A DNA stretch of 64,000 bases from Lucifuga dentata (taxonomy: Eukaryota > Chordata > Actinopteri > Ophidiiformes > Bythitidae). The stretch lies in assembly GCA_014773175.1 (NCBI GenBank), contig VXCM01003171.1:1-64000 (forward strand), written 5' to 3'. Within the stretch, counting starts at the first letter, position 1; each line of letters starts with the position of its first letter. Of the stretch, positions 22,660 to 34,567 are shown one piece after another. The notes under the pieces were generated by a model. The model had not been told where the DNA came from, ran no database searches, and saw nothing but the letters and a program-made list of their open reading frames with translations. The translations under genes and the position numbers were made by a program.

Positions 22660-24811
22660 TCAAATTGCTGCCTTGAACGGAATTTTGTTATGGTGCCCCT
22701 GAGATGAAGCAAACCTTAAATAATAAGGTTAAATAATATAATTATTATTAATAGATATTGATAGATATGGGATGATTGTCCGACTGCTATTTGCCAAGTA
22801 AGCATTTATGTTATTTACTGTGCTAATTAATGCTAATGGCCAGTTAGCTCATGTTACTTTGTTGAGGTGCTGAATCATATAGAATAGACCCAAACACTCA
22901 CAGAACTGTTAACCTGTTTCGAACATGAGGTGTCATTGATACTTTATTTCCTTTTACACAGTAAATATATATATATATGATGATGATGTTGTTGTTTATT
23001 GTTGTCATGAGAAGCCATGCCTCAGATTTTGGTGCTTTTCACATGACATGAATTCATTACACAAAGGACGAGTCAGTAACACAATTTAAAGAAACAAGCT
23101 TCAGAAACTTTCTTTCAGTCTTCTACGACACATACTAAAGGACCATACTAAATACAACCTGCATACATGTTACCAGCCACTTTCCAAAACATACTGCTGA
23201 AGCAGTAAATATCAGAATTGTTTTTCCTACCTTTCAGACTGTCATTTTCAGTTCATTCTATAAAAAAAAAAAAAAAANAAAAAAAAAAAAAAAATCAACT
23301 TGTAGACATTTGAAACATGTTCAAGATTCATAATACATTGCAGAACTACATAGCATTATTATTATTTGGTGAGGTTACTTAATTTAACTGAGCCAACATG
23401 GAGCTTCATGGAAGAAAATGTATGTCTCCGCCAGAGAATATAGTCCCAGGAGAAAAAAATGGTGGTAGTAATGTTACATCTACAGGCAGTATTTATTGGG
23501 CTGCAAAACCTTCAACAATTTCAAATGTACAAATGACTCTGTAGATCGTCTATAGCTACTACCATTATTATTATTATTATTATTATATTATAATAATTAT
23601 GTTATTATATTTATTACTCAGCTATAATGGATTATATTAGAAACTAGCCGACCTTGTCAGAGAAATTAAAGGGTCTCACGACTTCTCTCCATTGCAGATC
23701 ACACTCTTCATTACTGCATGTACACGGGAAGTACAGACATGGATGAGTCCATACAGCTTCAAATGATCTGAGCTTGAGCTCTGGCTATTATAATCACGCC
23801 ATAAAATATGTCAGAAAGGGCCTCAACACACCTTACCTAAAGGAGCCTCGCAGACACCGTTAACCTTAGGATGATCCGGACCATTTGGGCCTGTTCAAAG
23901 GTCGTTTACACAGATGTGTGCACAAAAGGCGTACTTTATGATATTAAGTTTTATGATATTAACTACTGGCATGAAGACCGTACTTGGCATCTACAGTGCT
24001 AACTCCTGAGACACTGGAGAATAAACATAAGTATAGGAATGCTCCAATATAAAGAATATAAGGATTAACACACTAGAGTATAAAAGAACAGCTTGAGTAT
24101 ATAAATGATAATTTACAGTACATTTACTTTAATTCTGACAACATGTACATTGTTTTTGTCTTATGTACATCTCCGCTACCATCTTCTCCTTGTTGCATTT
24201 GTAGTGGAAGAACAGGTAAACCTGCATGTGCTGTATAACATATTTATGTTCATACCTAAACATATAATTACATGCTGGTATTTGAAAAATGTATTTCAGC
24301 TTGTGGTGTGTTATTATTATTCTTTTTTTAGCCTTTTATGTTTCAAAAGGGGGCTTGAAATCTCAGGATGAATCATTGGAGTAAATAATAAATATTCCTG
24401 TGTTGGATGTGCTTATTATTATCTCTGCCTCACTTACCAATACACACAATTGTCTGTGAAACAAGTTGGGTGAGCATTCCTATGGAAGCCCAGATTTGAC
24501 CTATGTCCTACTGTGACCCAGCAGAGGACATGTCATTATAGAACTGCTGAAGTGAATAACAGGAAGCACCATCTCCTGTCCTAAGATCTTCTGAAACCTG
24601 CTTTTCCCAAGCAAAGAGCAGATATGTAATAGATTAATCAATTACATAACTACATCTGCTAATACAGGCTAATACAGACGTGGCTAACTCTACTAGCTTG
24701 TATTTCACTGGATCCCCATTAGCTTCCGTAAATGCAGCTGCTAGATGTCAGACGCTTGACATAAAATATACAAATTAAACAAGGTATTACTTAACTTTAA
24801 AAACCATGAAA
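22660..24811. other. Region between the B7-like genes: 3' flank and old repeats
   Basis: The start should include the 3' UTR of gene 1; no clear AATAAA was pinned. It contains a divergent MITE (about 23139-23490) and an ATT tract (about 23566-23598). The rest shows no gene. Confidence 0.45.
23139..23490 (+). mobile_element. Divergent TTAA-family MITE (subfamily B), degraded
   Basis: Starts AGGACCATACTAAATACAACC, then TTTTTCCTACCTTTCAGACT, ATCAACTTGTAGACA and AGAGAATATAGTCCCAGGAG, in the same order as the main family but with many changes. The left flank is CTAA instead of TTAA. The right end is not identifiable. A poly-A/N join lies at 23278. Confidence 0.6.
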
Positions 24812-25229
24812 CATCTATCCACCCATTTTCTATACCCGTTTGACCTCTTAAGGGTCATAGGGGGGCTGGAGCCTATCCCAGCAATCACTGGGTGAGAGGC
24901 AGGGTTCACCTGGACAGGTTGCCAGTTTATCGCAGAGATGACACACACAGACAGACAAACTCATTCACACCTACGGGCAATTTAGAGTTTCCAATCCACC
25001 TGACCTGCATGTCTTTGGAGGTGGGNACTCATTCACACCTACGGGCAATTTAGAGTTTCCAATCCACCTGACCTGCATGTCTTTGGAGGTGGGAGGAAGC
25101 TGGAGGAAACCCACGCAGACACGGGGAGAACACGCAAATTCTACATAGAAAGGGCCCGGTCAGACTCGAACCCGTGACCTTCTTACTGTGAGGTGACAGT
25201 GCTAACCACTGAGCCACCATGCCGCCCAA
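24812..25229 (-). mobile_element. V-SINE (DANA/Mermaid-like) SINE with an assembly duplication
   Basis: Read on the minus strand it begins GGCGGCATGGTGGCTCAGTG with a tRNA-like A box, then TCACCTCACAGTAAGAAGG and a B box (GGGTTCGAGTC). The conserved V-SINE centre follows (TTCTCCCCGTGTCTGCGTGG, then CCAAAGACATGCAGGTC). The tail reads CTGGGATAGGCTCCAGCC and ends in a GGATAGATG-type repeat. The head and central domain are typical of fish V-SINEs. The 67-bp direct repeat around N at 25026 (24959-25025 and 25027-25093) is an assembly artefact within the element. Confidence 0.8.
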
Positions 25230-27222
25230 CCATTAAACAGTTGAGTTGAAATGTATCTAGTTAGACAAGAAATACATAAAATTCTCTAAATAAAATAATA
25301 CTGGCTTGTATGGCGATACAACGAAAACCACGTGTTGTAGAATTCTTAATAATGTAAGAAGTCAGACGCAGTTTCTCGTCTTAGCCCCGGTATACACTGT
25401 GCGACTTTGGGCCGTCCCAGACGAGAGATGACCAATGTGAAAGAATTGTGGCGATATCTTTGGTTGTGGCTCCAAAATGGCGGTCCTACGTCGCACCGTG
25501 ACAGAGGTTCAAAGAGGGCCATTGTAGCGGTCTTATGACCAAAGATAGCCTGCGACAAAATTCTGACATTGTCAGAAATTTAGGATGCTGCTACGCCCTG
25601 TCTACTAGCCAACCAATAGGAATTCTTTGAATCCACACATTAGAATACAAAACTGAATTAAGAGCTTGTGTGTGTGTGTGTGTGCACGTGTGTAAGTGTG
25701 TGTTAGCCTGAAATCGACACACTCAAGCTACATTCTCAGGCTACATTCTCAGGCTGCTACGTGCCTGCCAGCTGCTGCCTGAAGCTAACATGCCAATAAT
25801 CAAAAGATTCCAGAGTAAAACAAACACGTCCACGTGTTTAACTTCTCCTGCTTTTCACAGAAGCAGCTACGTCACGGCAACAACACGAGCAGAGTCAAAA
25901 CTCTGCCGAGCTGTTTGTGTTCTTCACAGTAACTCTTTTACAATAGCCGTAGCGATGCTGCATGTTTATGTGGAATAGATAGAAGTGTTATGAGCTCTCT
26001 TGCTATATTGGTGGGTAGTTATTTGTGTGGTCCTTATTTTATGTATAAATATATATTTTTTTGCGTATGCATTTAATTTTTTTCATTACATACACGGTAT
26101 TGGGTTGAGCATTGGGTCATTGGTAGGTGGAGGTGCTGCGTTTTTAGCTAATTTTAGCTAATTTTGCTAAATTCTAAGTTGACTGTCTTTTTATGTACAA
26201 ACTTATTGATTTTATTGCTGTGATTTTTATTTTGTGACTATCTTTGGGTTAATTTTCTTTTATTGTCTCTGTGTTTTATGTTTTGGAGCTGCGGGCTAAC
26301 TTTAGCTGATGTTTGTCGGAGCTAAACCACCAAAACGAGACAAAGCGAAGCCTGTTTGTACTCGACGCTGAGTACACACCGCTACATTTACATAACTCTC
26401 AAACATCGCCACAAGCCGTCTTCTTTGTGTTTGTTTCAAGTAGAGCTTTGACTTCCACACTGACTTGTCAGTGTCGTCATCTTCATGAAGGTCGTAGCTT
26501 CGCGTGTCCTGGTTCGTTCTTTAAATGAGGCTTTAGACTGCAGCAGTTCAGAAATTATTTTATACCTGGACCTGTTGAGAGGCTATGGAGCCCTTTCGGG
26601 GTCATGTGTAAGAAAAAAAAAGGGTAAAAAAAAATGTGGGTTACAAAAAAAAGATGCCTTTCTTGCTTTTATTTTATTTTTATTTTATTTTTTAGCCTAT
26701 TATTATTATTTATTTTATTTTATTTCATTCAGCCTCTTATGGACCCTTAAAGGGCTCCATAAGAGGCTGAATTCAGTGCAAATTTTTTTTCATGGTTTTA
26801 TTTAAGAAAAAAAAAGTTTTTTATAATATATTGTGGGGGGGNACTGCTAGCATTTATTTGGTGCAATCTCATCTTATCGCTCTTATAATCTACATGTTTG
26901 AATTTTTAAGCTTTTTAGTAATTATCTGGATCCAGATGTATGAGGATGAGTTCTACCCACTGCTCTTGACTTGTATCTCTCTGTAACTTGATTGATAGAT
27001 TGATAGTCGTATGTGTGTTTAACAGGTGTATGTTTTTTCACGGTAGGTGTGTTTTGTGTTGTCATGCCTGTGCAAACAAATTTCCCTAACAAACTAACTA
27101 AGCATGGAGAGGTACAGGTGTAGTCAGAACAACAACATGCTGATAAAAGGGATTTTCACGACATGCCATTTGTTTTAATTTAGCAGACCGGCTTCCTGTG
27201 GTATTTTCATGGCAGGTCGTCA
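25230..27222. other. Intergenic, AT-rich, no gene seen
   Basis: Contains a GT tract (about 25668-25684), a purine/T-rich low-complexity region (26610-26830), a hairpin (26728-26771) and a TTGATTGATAGATTGATAG-type LINE tail near 26985-27005. Short open frames have no recognisable family. Confidence 0.45.
26728..26771. repeat. Hairpin with perfect 16-bp arms
   Basis: Arms 26728-26743 (TTCAGCCTCTTATGGA) and 26756-26771 surround CCCTTAAAGGGC. A related single arm (GAGGCTATGGAGCCCTTT) occurs at about 26579-26596, so this is probably part of an undescribed or degraded MITE. Confidence 0.7.
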
Positions 27223-27230
27223 GGGAGAAC

Positions 27231-27712
27231 CAGTGGCGTAACTGCCACATATGCAGGTAATGCAGCTGCATAGAGGCCTGCAACAGTTTAGGGACCCAAA
27301 CACATGGGCCCCTCTTTGCCTCGCCACTATTCTATCATAAAACTGTGTTGACTCAAGCATCTTGAGCACTGAATCTACAGTATACGCTGTATAACTAAGC
27401 TTTGGTGGTAAGCAATTAGTATTTATAGTGTACAGTGAGCCTAGTCATCTGCTCCATGGTGTCATATACTTTGTCATTAATTCACCAAATAAATACAATA
27501 ACATAACAAAAAACAGTTTTATATACACAAGTATATAGTTTATTGATTCATACATCTATGTTACATTTCTTCATTAAGTTTAATAAGGATTAATGGGAAA
27601 TTTGACGTTTGAATTGACGTGTGGAATGAGAGTGGCGGCATGATGGGCACGTGTTGGGATCCACTTTTGGCCATCATGCACTGGGGCCCGGCACTGACTT
27701 GTTATGCCACTG
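27231..27712. mobile_element. hAT non-autonomous element with perfect 8-bp target duplication
   Basis: Termini CAGTGGCGTAACT and GTTATGCCACTG are inverted repeats. The flanking 8-mer GGGAGAAC is identical on both sides (27223-27230 and 27713-27720). At 482 bp with no transposase it depends on a hAT enzyme elsewhere. Confidence 0.88.
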
Positions 27713-27724
27713 GGGAGAACAATA

Positions 27725-27880
27725 TTCATCTGTTTCAGCTTTATAAGCTCCCAACTTGCCTGTCAAACTCATCCCATGCAGCTCTATGGGAGAAAGATCT
27801 GGAGACTGGGGTGGCAAGGCAGAATTCTCAAACCTTTTGCTTCTCTGTTGAAGCATGAAATTTTGAGCAATAATTGGTAA
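27725..27880 (-). pseudogene. Tc1/mariner transposase C-terminal fragment
   Basis: The minus-strand frame at 27856-27730 reads ENSALPPQSPDLSPIELHG, the conserved 'PxxSPDLxPIE' block that carries the last catalytic acidic residue of Tc1/mariner transposases. Nothing upstream of it in the enzyme is visible. It is directly abutted by the hAT element ending at 27712. Confidence 0.6.
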
Positions 27881-27923
27881 GCCGTGTCTTTTAAGGATGG
27901 AATGGTAAATCTCTTTAGCGCAC

Positions 27924-28112
27924 GTTAGCAGGCAAAACGTTGAATTTTAAGGTGGGTGTATCACTTGAACATTTAATTTTGAAAATAGGGGATTTAGCAA
28001 AATAACAGGAAAACTAAAATATGGTTTTATGTTTTGGAAAATGGTTGTCAGCAATGTAACGTGTACGTGTTGTATTTATTGGGGTTTAAACATGCAAAAT
28101 CACTGGTGTGGA
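27924..28112 (+). mobile_element. Divergent TTAA-family MITE fragment
   Basis: Begins TTAGCAGGCAAAACG-like, then TTTTAAGGTGGGTGTATCAC and GCAAAATAACAGGAAAACT, with a right-arm relic ending near CATGCAAAATCACTGGTGTGG. It has no left half and no clear TTAA. Confidence 0.55.
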
Positions 28113-28680
28113 ACTGAAAAGAGCACAGTCCACACAAGACTTTGTTTCACTGGGACACAGCAGGGGAACAGAGTCAGCAGCTAAGAACAGTGACTCCTGT
28201 ATGCACGGGGAGATGATGCCTTTACGTACAGGCAGCGGTGCCTGTAAGCAGCAGTTATCAACAATCTCTTAATCTGTAACATCAACGTGCCCACACGCAA
28301 ACAGCCTTTCCTTTATGGGAGGTAGAGTCCATGTGAAAATGTGAGTGTTTTGGCGATGGCTGTTATGTGCGCAGATATTTTTATTGTCTCCTCTTTACTG
28401 TCTCCTTTCTGCTCAGGTTATTGTGGTCAGGATGGGGAAGACGCGCCTCTGATTATGCAACTCATGACAGCGACATTTCATGGCGATTTTAATTCACTTC
28501 AGTAGAATGAAGCCGCTCTTCAGTACTGTCATTCTTTGTGTGTCATGTCTCTGCTTATGATTCACTTGTGGTGCGTCTTATTTGACAAGCAATCATATAT
28601 GCAAATCAGGTATTGTATATGTAGATGGGAGCCACATGAACAAACAAGCAATCCGTCTGTTGCAACATTAACAGGCCACT

Positions 28681-28912
28681 GGATCTGCGACAAGCCTTTC
28701 CTGCCACACCCTTCCTTTGGAACTCTGTCCAAACACATCCGTGAATCTGCCTCACATTTTTAAAAACTCTCTTAAAACTCATCTTTTTAAACTTGCTTTT
28801 AATATTTGACCTTCTTTGTTTGACTATGCTATGTTGTCTTACTCTTATCTTGTTATGTTTTTGTAAAGCATCTATTTAGAAAAGCGCTGTATAAATAAAA
28901 TATACTATTACT
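28681..28912 (+). mobile_element. LINE 3' end fragment
   Basis: A broken frame resembles the C-terminus of fish CR1/L2-like LINE proteins (FGTLSKHIRES, then SLKTHLFKLAFNI). A 3' UTR with AAAGCGCTGTATAAATAAAA and a short (ACT/ATT) tail follows. A TTAA MITE begins five bases after it. Confidence 0.6.
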
Positions 28913-28917
28913 ATTAA

Positions 28918-29339
28918 AGGACCATACCATCCATTTTGCATGTTTGAACCTAATATATTCAATTTTCATACATGTAACGTTACTGACAATCGTTTCCCAA
29001 AGCATACTATAAATTAAGAATGTCTGAATTAAGATTTAATTTTAGCTCAATAAAAAGTGTGGAGTGAATGTATGCCTCCACCAGGGAATATAGTCCCAAA
29101 AGAAGACCTGCGTTCATGGAAAAATTTAAAGGACCATGACTTCATAAGGCTGCAGGCAAAGCATCAATTTATAAGGTGGGTGCATTGCTTGAATATTTGA
29201 TTTTGCAAGATTAAGAGGTTTTGCAAAATATCAGGAAAGCTGAAATACGGTTTTATTCTTTGGGAAATGATTGTCAGTAACATAATGTATGAAAATTAAA
29301 TATATTAGGCTCAAGCATGCAAAATGGAGATATGGTCCT
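28918..29339 (+). mobile_element. TTAA MITE, copy 4 (internally deleted)
   Basis: TTAA at 28914-28917 and 29340-29343. Both inverted ends are present. The central TTCCTACC...AACTTGTTGATAC block is missing, giving 422 bp. It lies just upstream of B7-like gene 2. Confidence 0.85.
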
Positions 29340-29541
29340 TTAAAATGTATATATAAAATGGTGTTTGCCAGTTGTGACCCACACTTGAACTATATAGGTT
29401 AAAAAAAGAAAAGCAAAAAAGTCTTACACCACTTGTTGCCCCCCNCACCCCCTCAGGTCACCTGACCGCTCTGGGTGTCGGAGGACAGACGCAGTCATCT
29501 CACTTCTCTAACTCCTCCAGCAGTTCCAGTACTCTAAAGAG

Positions 29542-32500
29542 ATGGAGTTCTCCCTTTTTCTCCTACTCGGTAAGTTATTTTCATCCTTACCTAATATTTC
29601 CGTGCACTTTTCCAGTCGTGCGCGCGTTGAACTCGACATTATTCATCTAAAATCGATTTAATTAGTTTAAGGCTCCAAGCGCGTTTCTGCTGCAGGCATG
29701 TGGCTTCGTCAGCCTGCTGGGGTTTGGTATGTACAGACAGGACATGTATGTATTTGGTATGTACAGACAGGACAGACGTGTAATATGTGATGGACAATGT
29801 TCTCTCCTCCCCCTAACCCTCAGCTGTCATGCCAAAAAAGAAATCGTATCATGACTTCGACAAATTATGAATGAAATTTTATGAGGCAATAAAAGCGTTT
29901 ATAGAATTTAAACCAAAACGAAACTAAAAACTTTGATGCCGTGGAAGAATTGGAGCATGTTTCTCCTGGCTGGCTTTTATTCAATAAAGCCTGTCTGAAT
30001 AAGCGTCATTTTGGAATATCTCTCTCTCTCTCTCTCTCTCTCTCTCATGACAGTCATATGTAGCCGCATTTGTACTATGTACAGCACTATTTTGCCCATA
30101 TTTATTGATAATCATGCACATACAAGCTCCTGCTGGTTTGGTTGTAAATAGTCTGCATACTTGTACATTTTTTAATTCTCAATTTTGGTCTTGTTGCCTT
30201 ATCCTTATTTTGTTTTATTTCATCATATATACATGAATAAATGAATGAATGAAAATTTTTATTTTGGTGTCATGCACACACACGTGCCCAGCCCACATGG
30301 GCTACAAGACACCATTACACACATACCACAGCACAGCCCATCAAAGAAAAATGACAAAAGAAGAGCAAACAAAAATTTCCCACACACTAGTCATTGAGCA
30401 TATAACCCATCCTGCCTTCTCTTCCAGGCTTTTGAAACAAAATTAGCTAAATTGAAAACCCCAAAACGAAACAGCCATTCCAATTTCCAATAATCCATCC
30501 ACCAAAAACTCTCTGGCTCTTGAACAAACATTTCATCAAACATTAACCCTCTCAAATCATCATAGTAAGTACAGTACAAAAGAAAGTGNCCAACCCACAC
30601 AAATCACACAGTCTTTTTACATACGTATTTTTTAAACTTAAGAAGCACAGTCTGGGAACCTTGTGCTCGTATGGCTGCAGCTGACAAAACTTGAAACTTA
30701 CAGACATAAGACAAGGAAAAGAATATGCATCTCATTCCTCAGGACAGAAGCTGATAATGTGCACAACTAATGCATATATCATGTCTGAGCCAAGCCAGTC
30801 AAATTTCCACCTTTGGTTATAAAGGCAGACAAGAAGATTTGATTTGATTTGAATTTGACCTCATTCTCATGGCAGGGAAGCAACAACAACAAAATAAAAA
30901 GAGATAAAAAAGAAGAAAGGACTCAGTAATACCAGCAATGACAGAAGAGACATATAACATACATATAACATACAACTTTCCACCCTGTTTGCTGCCCTGC
31001 TGTCTGGCAGGCGATACCGCAGTATTCATACAAAAACCATGCGATTTAAGGACAGCTTCTACTTACAGGCTTTATGAATTCTCAACAATCCAAAACGGAT
31101 GACAAGGCTTTTTCTAGTATCATGCTGTTATGCTCTTTCTTTATGGTCTTAGGTGTGTACTGACTTTTCTCCTGTGGTTCATGTCTTTTTTTTCTGTTAT
31201 GTGATCGTGTATAAAAGGTTCTGAGGAAGCACTTCATTGTGCTAACACCTGTGTTTTAAACGTATGACCATATGTAAATCATGCAAGTGATTAAAAACAG
31301 GCACCTTTGATACATATAAGGCAGGATAGTGTAAAAAAAAAAAAAAAAAAAAAAGCAGAAATGGTGATCAAAAGCATAAAATGACACAATGTATAAAGTG
31401 TTTGAATAAGCTCCAGTTTTTAGAGTTTAAATGCTTGGAATAAAAGACTTTTTAAAACATTTTTGGTTGTCAAACGCATCTTAAAATGCCTCCCTGAGTT
31501 GTCAGAATATTCAGGACATTATTTCTGTCCTGACAACATGTAGGTCACTCAAAAAATTTGGGGCTTTCCAACAGTTTTGCTGGCTAAACAAATTCTGATA
31601 TAATTTTCAAGTGACCAAACCGTGATGTCAGATAAAATTTTGCAGCACTTTCAAAAATTCATACACAGTTTTTAGGATTGATGGGCTCATTTTGAAAGGT
31701 AAAATCGTTGTGTACAGGTGCATCTCAAAAAATTAGAATATCATGGAAAACTTCAACATTTTTTGTCAGTTATTTCAGAAAGTGAGAACTGTATATATTT
31801 TAGACTCATTACATGTAAACTAAAATGTCTCAAGCATTTCTTGATTTTGATAATTACGGCCTACAGCTCAAAAAAATAGAAAAAACGTATCTCAAAATAT
31901 TAGAATATGTCATGTCAAGTTTGAGTAAATCACCATTTATGCAGTATAAATACCATGAATCTCTCGGTCAGGTTCAGTACACACTACTGCAATCATGGGG
32001 AAGACTGCTGACTTGACAGTTGTCCAGAAGACACTCATCGACACCCTCCACAAGGAGGGTAAGCCACAGAAGATCATTGCTGAAAGGGCTGGCTGTTCAC
32101 AGAGTGCTGTATCAAAGCATATTCATGGAAAGTTGACTGGAAGGGCAAAGTGTGGTAGGAAAAGGTGCACAAGCAAGAGGGATGACTGCAGCCTTGAGAA
32201 GATTGTCAAGCAAAGCCGATTCAAGAACTTGGGGGAGCTTCACAAGGAGTGGACTGAGGCTGGAGTCAGTGCATCAAGAGCCACCACACACAGACGTGTC
32301 CAGGAAATGGGCTACAAGTGTCGCATTCCTAGTGTCAAGCCACTCCTGAACCAGAGGCAACGTCAGAAGCATCTTACCTGGGCTAAGGAGAAGAAGAACT
32401 GGACCATTGCTCAGTGGTCCAAAGTCCTCTTTTCAGATGAAAGTAAATTTTGCATTTCATTTGGAAATCAAGGTCCCAGAGTCTGGAGGAAGAGTGGAGA

Positions 32501-34534
32501 GGCACAGAATCCAAGTTGCTTGAAGTCCAGTGTGAAGTGTCCACAGTCAGTGATGATTTGGGGTGCCATGTCATCTGCTGGTGTTGGTCCACTGTGTTTT
32601 ATCAAGTCCAAAGTCAACGCAGCCGTCTACCAGGAGATTTTAGAGCACTTCATGCTTCCGTCTGCTGACAAGCTTTATGGAGATGCTGATTTCCTTTTCC
32701 AGCAGGACTTGGCACCTGCCCACAGTGCCAAAACTACTCGGAACTGGTTTGCTGACCATGGTATTACTGTGCTTGATTGGCCGGCCAACTCGCCTGACCT
32801 GAACCCTAATAGAGAATCTATGGGGTATTGTCAAGAGGAAGATGAGAGACGCCAGACCCCACAATACAGATGAGCTGAAGGCTGCTATCAAAGCAACCTG
32901 GGCTTCCATAACACCTCAGCAGTGCCACAGGCTGATCGCCTCCATGCCATGTCGCACTGATGCAGTAATTTGTGCAAAAGGAGGCCCGACCAAGTATTGA
33001 GTGCATAAATGAACATACTTTTCAGAAGTTTGACTTTTCTGTATTATAAATCCTTTTTTTGACTGATCTTATGAAATATTCTATTATTTTGAGATACTGG
33101 ATTTTTGATTTTCATGAGCTGTGAGCCATAATTATCAGAATTAAAACAAAAAAAGGCTTGAAATATTTCAGTTTATGTGTAATAAATCTAAAATATATGA
33201 AAGTTTCACTTTTTGAGTTAAATTATGGGAAAAAATGAACCTTTCCATGATATTCTAATTTTTTGAGATGTACCTGTACTTTAATGTAATCAATATTTTC
33301 AGCAGAGCTCTTAAAATGTGCAAAGATATTTGAAGCTTTGAACCGTTTCAACTCCTTGAAGTGTTGTTTGCTGATTTGGACTGTTTGAATTGAATTATTT
33401 GTCAAAGGGGCTTAAATGCAGTTAAATGCAGCTAAGTGGTAACGCTCAGCAGATTAAAGAATATTTTAGTTTGGTTAATTATGCTGAGCAACTAGTTTGG
33501 AAACAAATCTATTGTATTTACTAATGTGATCAACTTGTGCTTATACGTCCCTACATGTAGTTTATGCAGCATCAGAAAATAGTTGTATGAAGATTTACGT
33601 GTAATTACAAAGCTTTTTGTATTGACGCAAATTAACAGCAGAACCACAGAATCGTCATAAATGAGGGTTTTCCGGTGCCTGATGTGATTCTGCATCAGGG
33701 TCATGAACAGGAAAAGGTTTCAGAATCCCTCTTCTAACACTAATTGCTTTTTTTTTTTTTGTATTGTATTTCAGCACCTGTTGCAGCAGCGGTGGTTAAA
33801 CATGATGCGAACGCTACTGTCGGCGAGTCGGTGCTGCTGACATGTCTTCTGCAAACCTCCACACCCATCAACCTGAAGCAGCTCACCTTTTACTGGCAAG
33901 AGGACAAAAACCAAAATCTCTTGTATTGGTTTGACAAAAAAGAAAAATATCAAAACAGGACTACAGCATTTCAGCAGGACATGATTAATGGCAATATTTC
34001 AGTCACATATCATAAGGTGACACTTGAAGACGACCAGAAAGTTTTCCTGGCTTTTGCAGGAGTGTCGAACAGCATTACCTACCCTACAATCAGTCTAATC
34101 TGCCAAGTCACTTTACATGCTGCAGGTAAGGTGACAATTTCATTTTTTCTAAGAGTAATGAGGTAACCAGTGTTATTTACGTCACCTGAACCCTTTTCTC
34201 TTTCACAGATCATTACGACGATCCCAGCATGACTGTAAATGAAAGCTCTGCATTCTGCTGGACAAAGGGCGGATTCCCGAAGGCAGATGTTACGTGGAGT
34301 TTCAGGAAGCTTTCCAACAATTTGGAACATTTTTTAGACCAGAGCAAGGTGCACACTAATATAAAGCGAGACCCTCAGACTGGTCTCTACAGCTTAAACA
34401 GCACAGCCATCATCCCTGAAGGTGAAATTCAGAGTGTGACCTGCTACATCCACAACCCCACCTCAAACCTGACGCTGAACGGCACCTACACTCTGGCTGA
34501 GGGTGAGTTCATAGAAGCTCCACTGACTGTAAAG

Positions 34535-34567
<33 letters not shown>

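Larger units (their letters stand above)
29570..33774 (+). other. Intron 1 of B7-like gene 2
   Basis: GTAAGT donor at 29570 and GTATTTCAG acceptor ending at 33774. It contains a CT tract (30019-30046), a minus-strand LINE end (about 30226-30620), an A-run near 31333-31354 and a full-length Tc1 copy (31715-33276). Confidence 0.7.
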
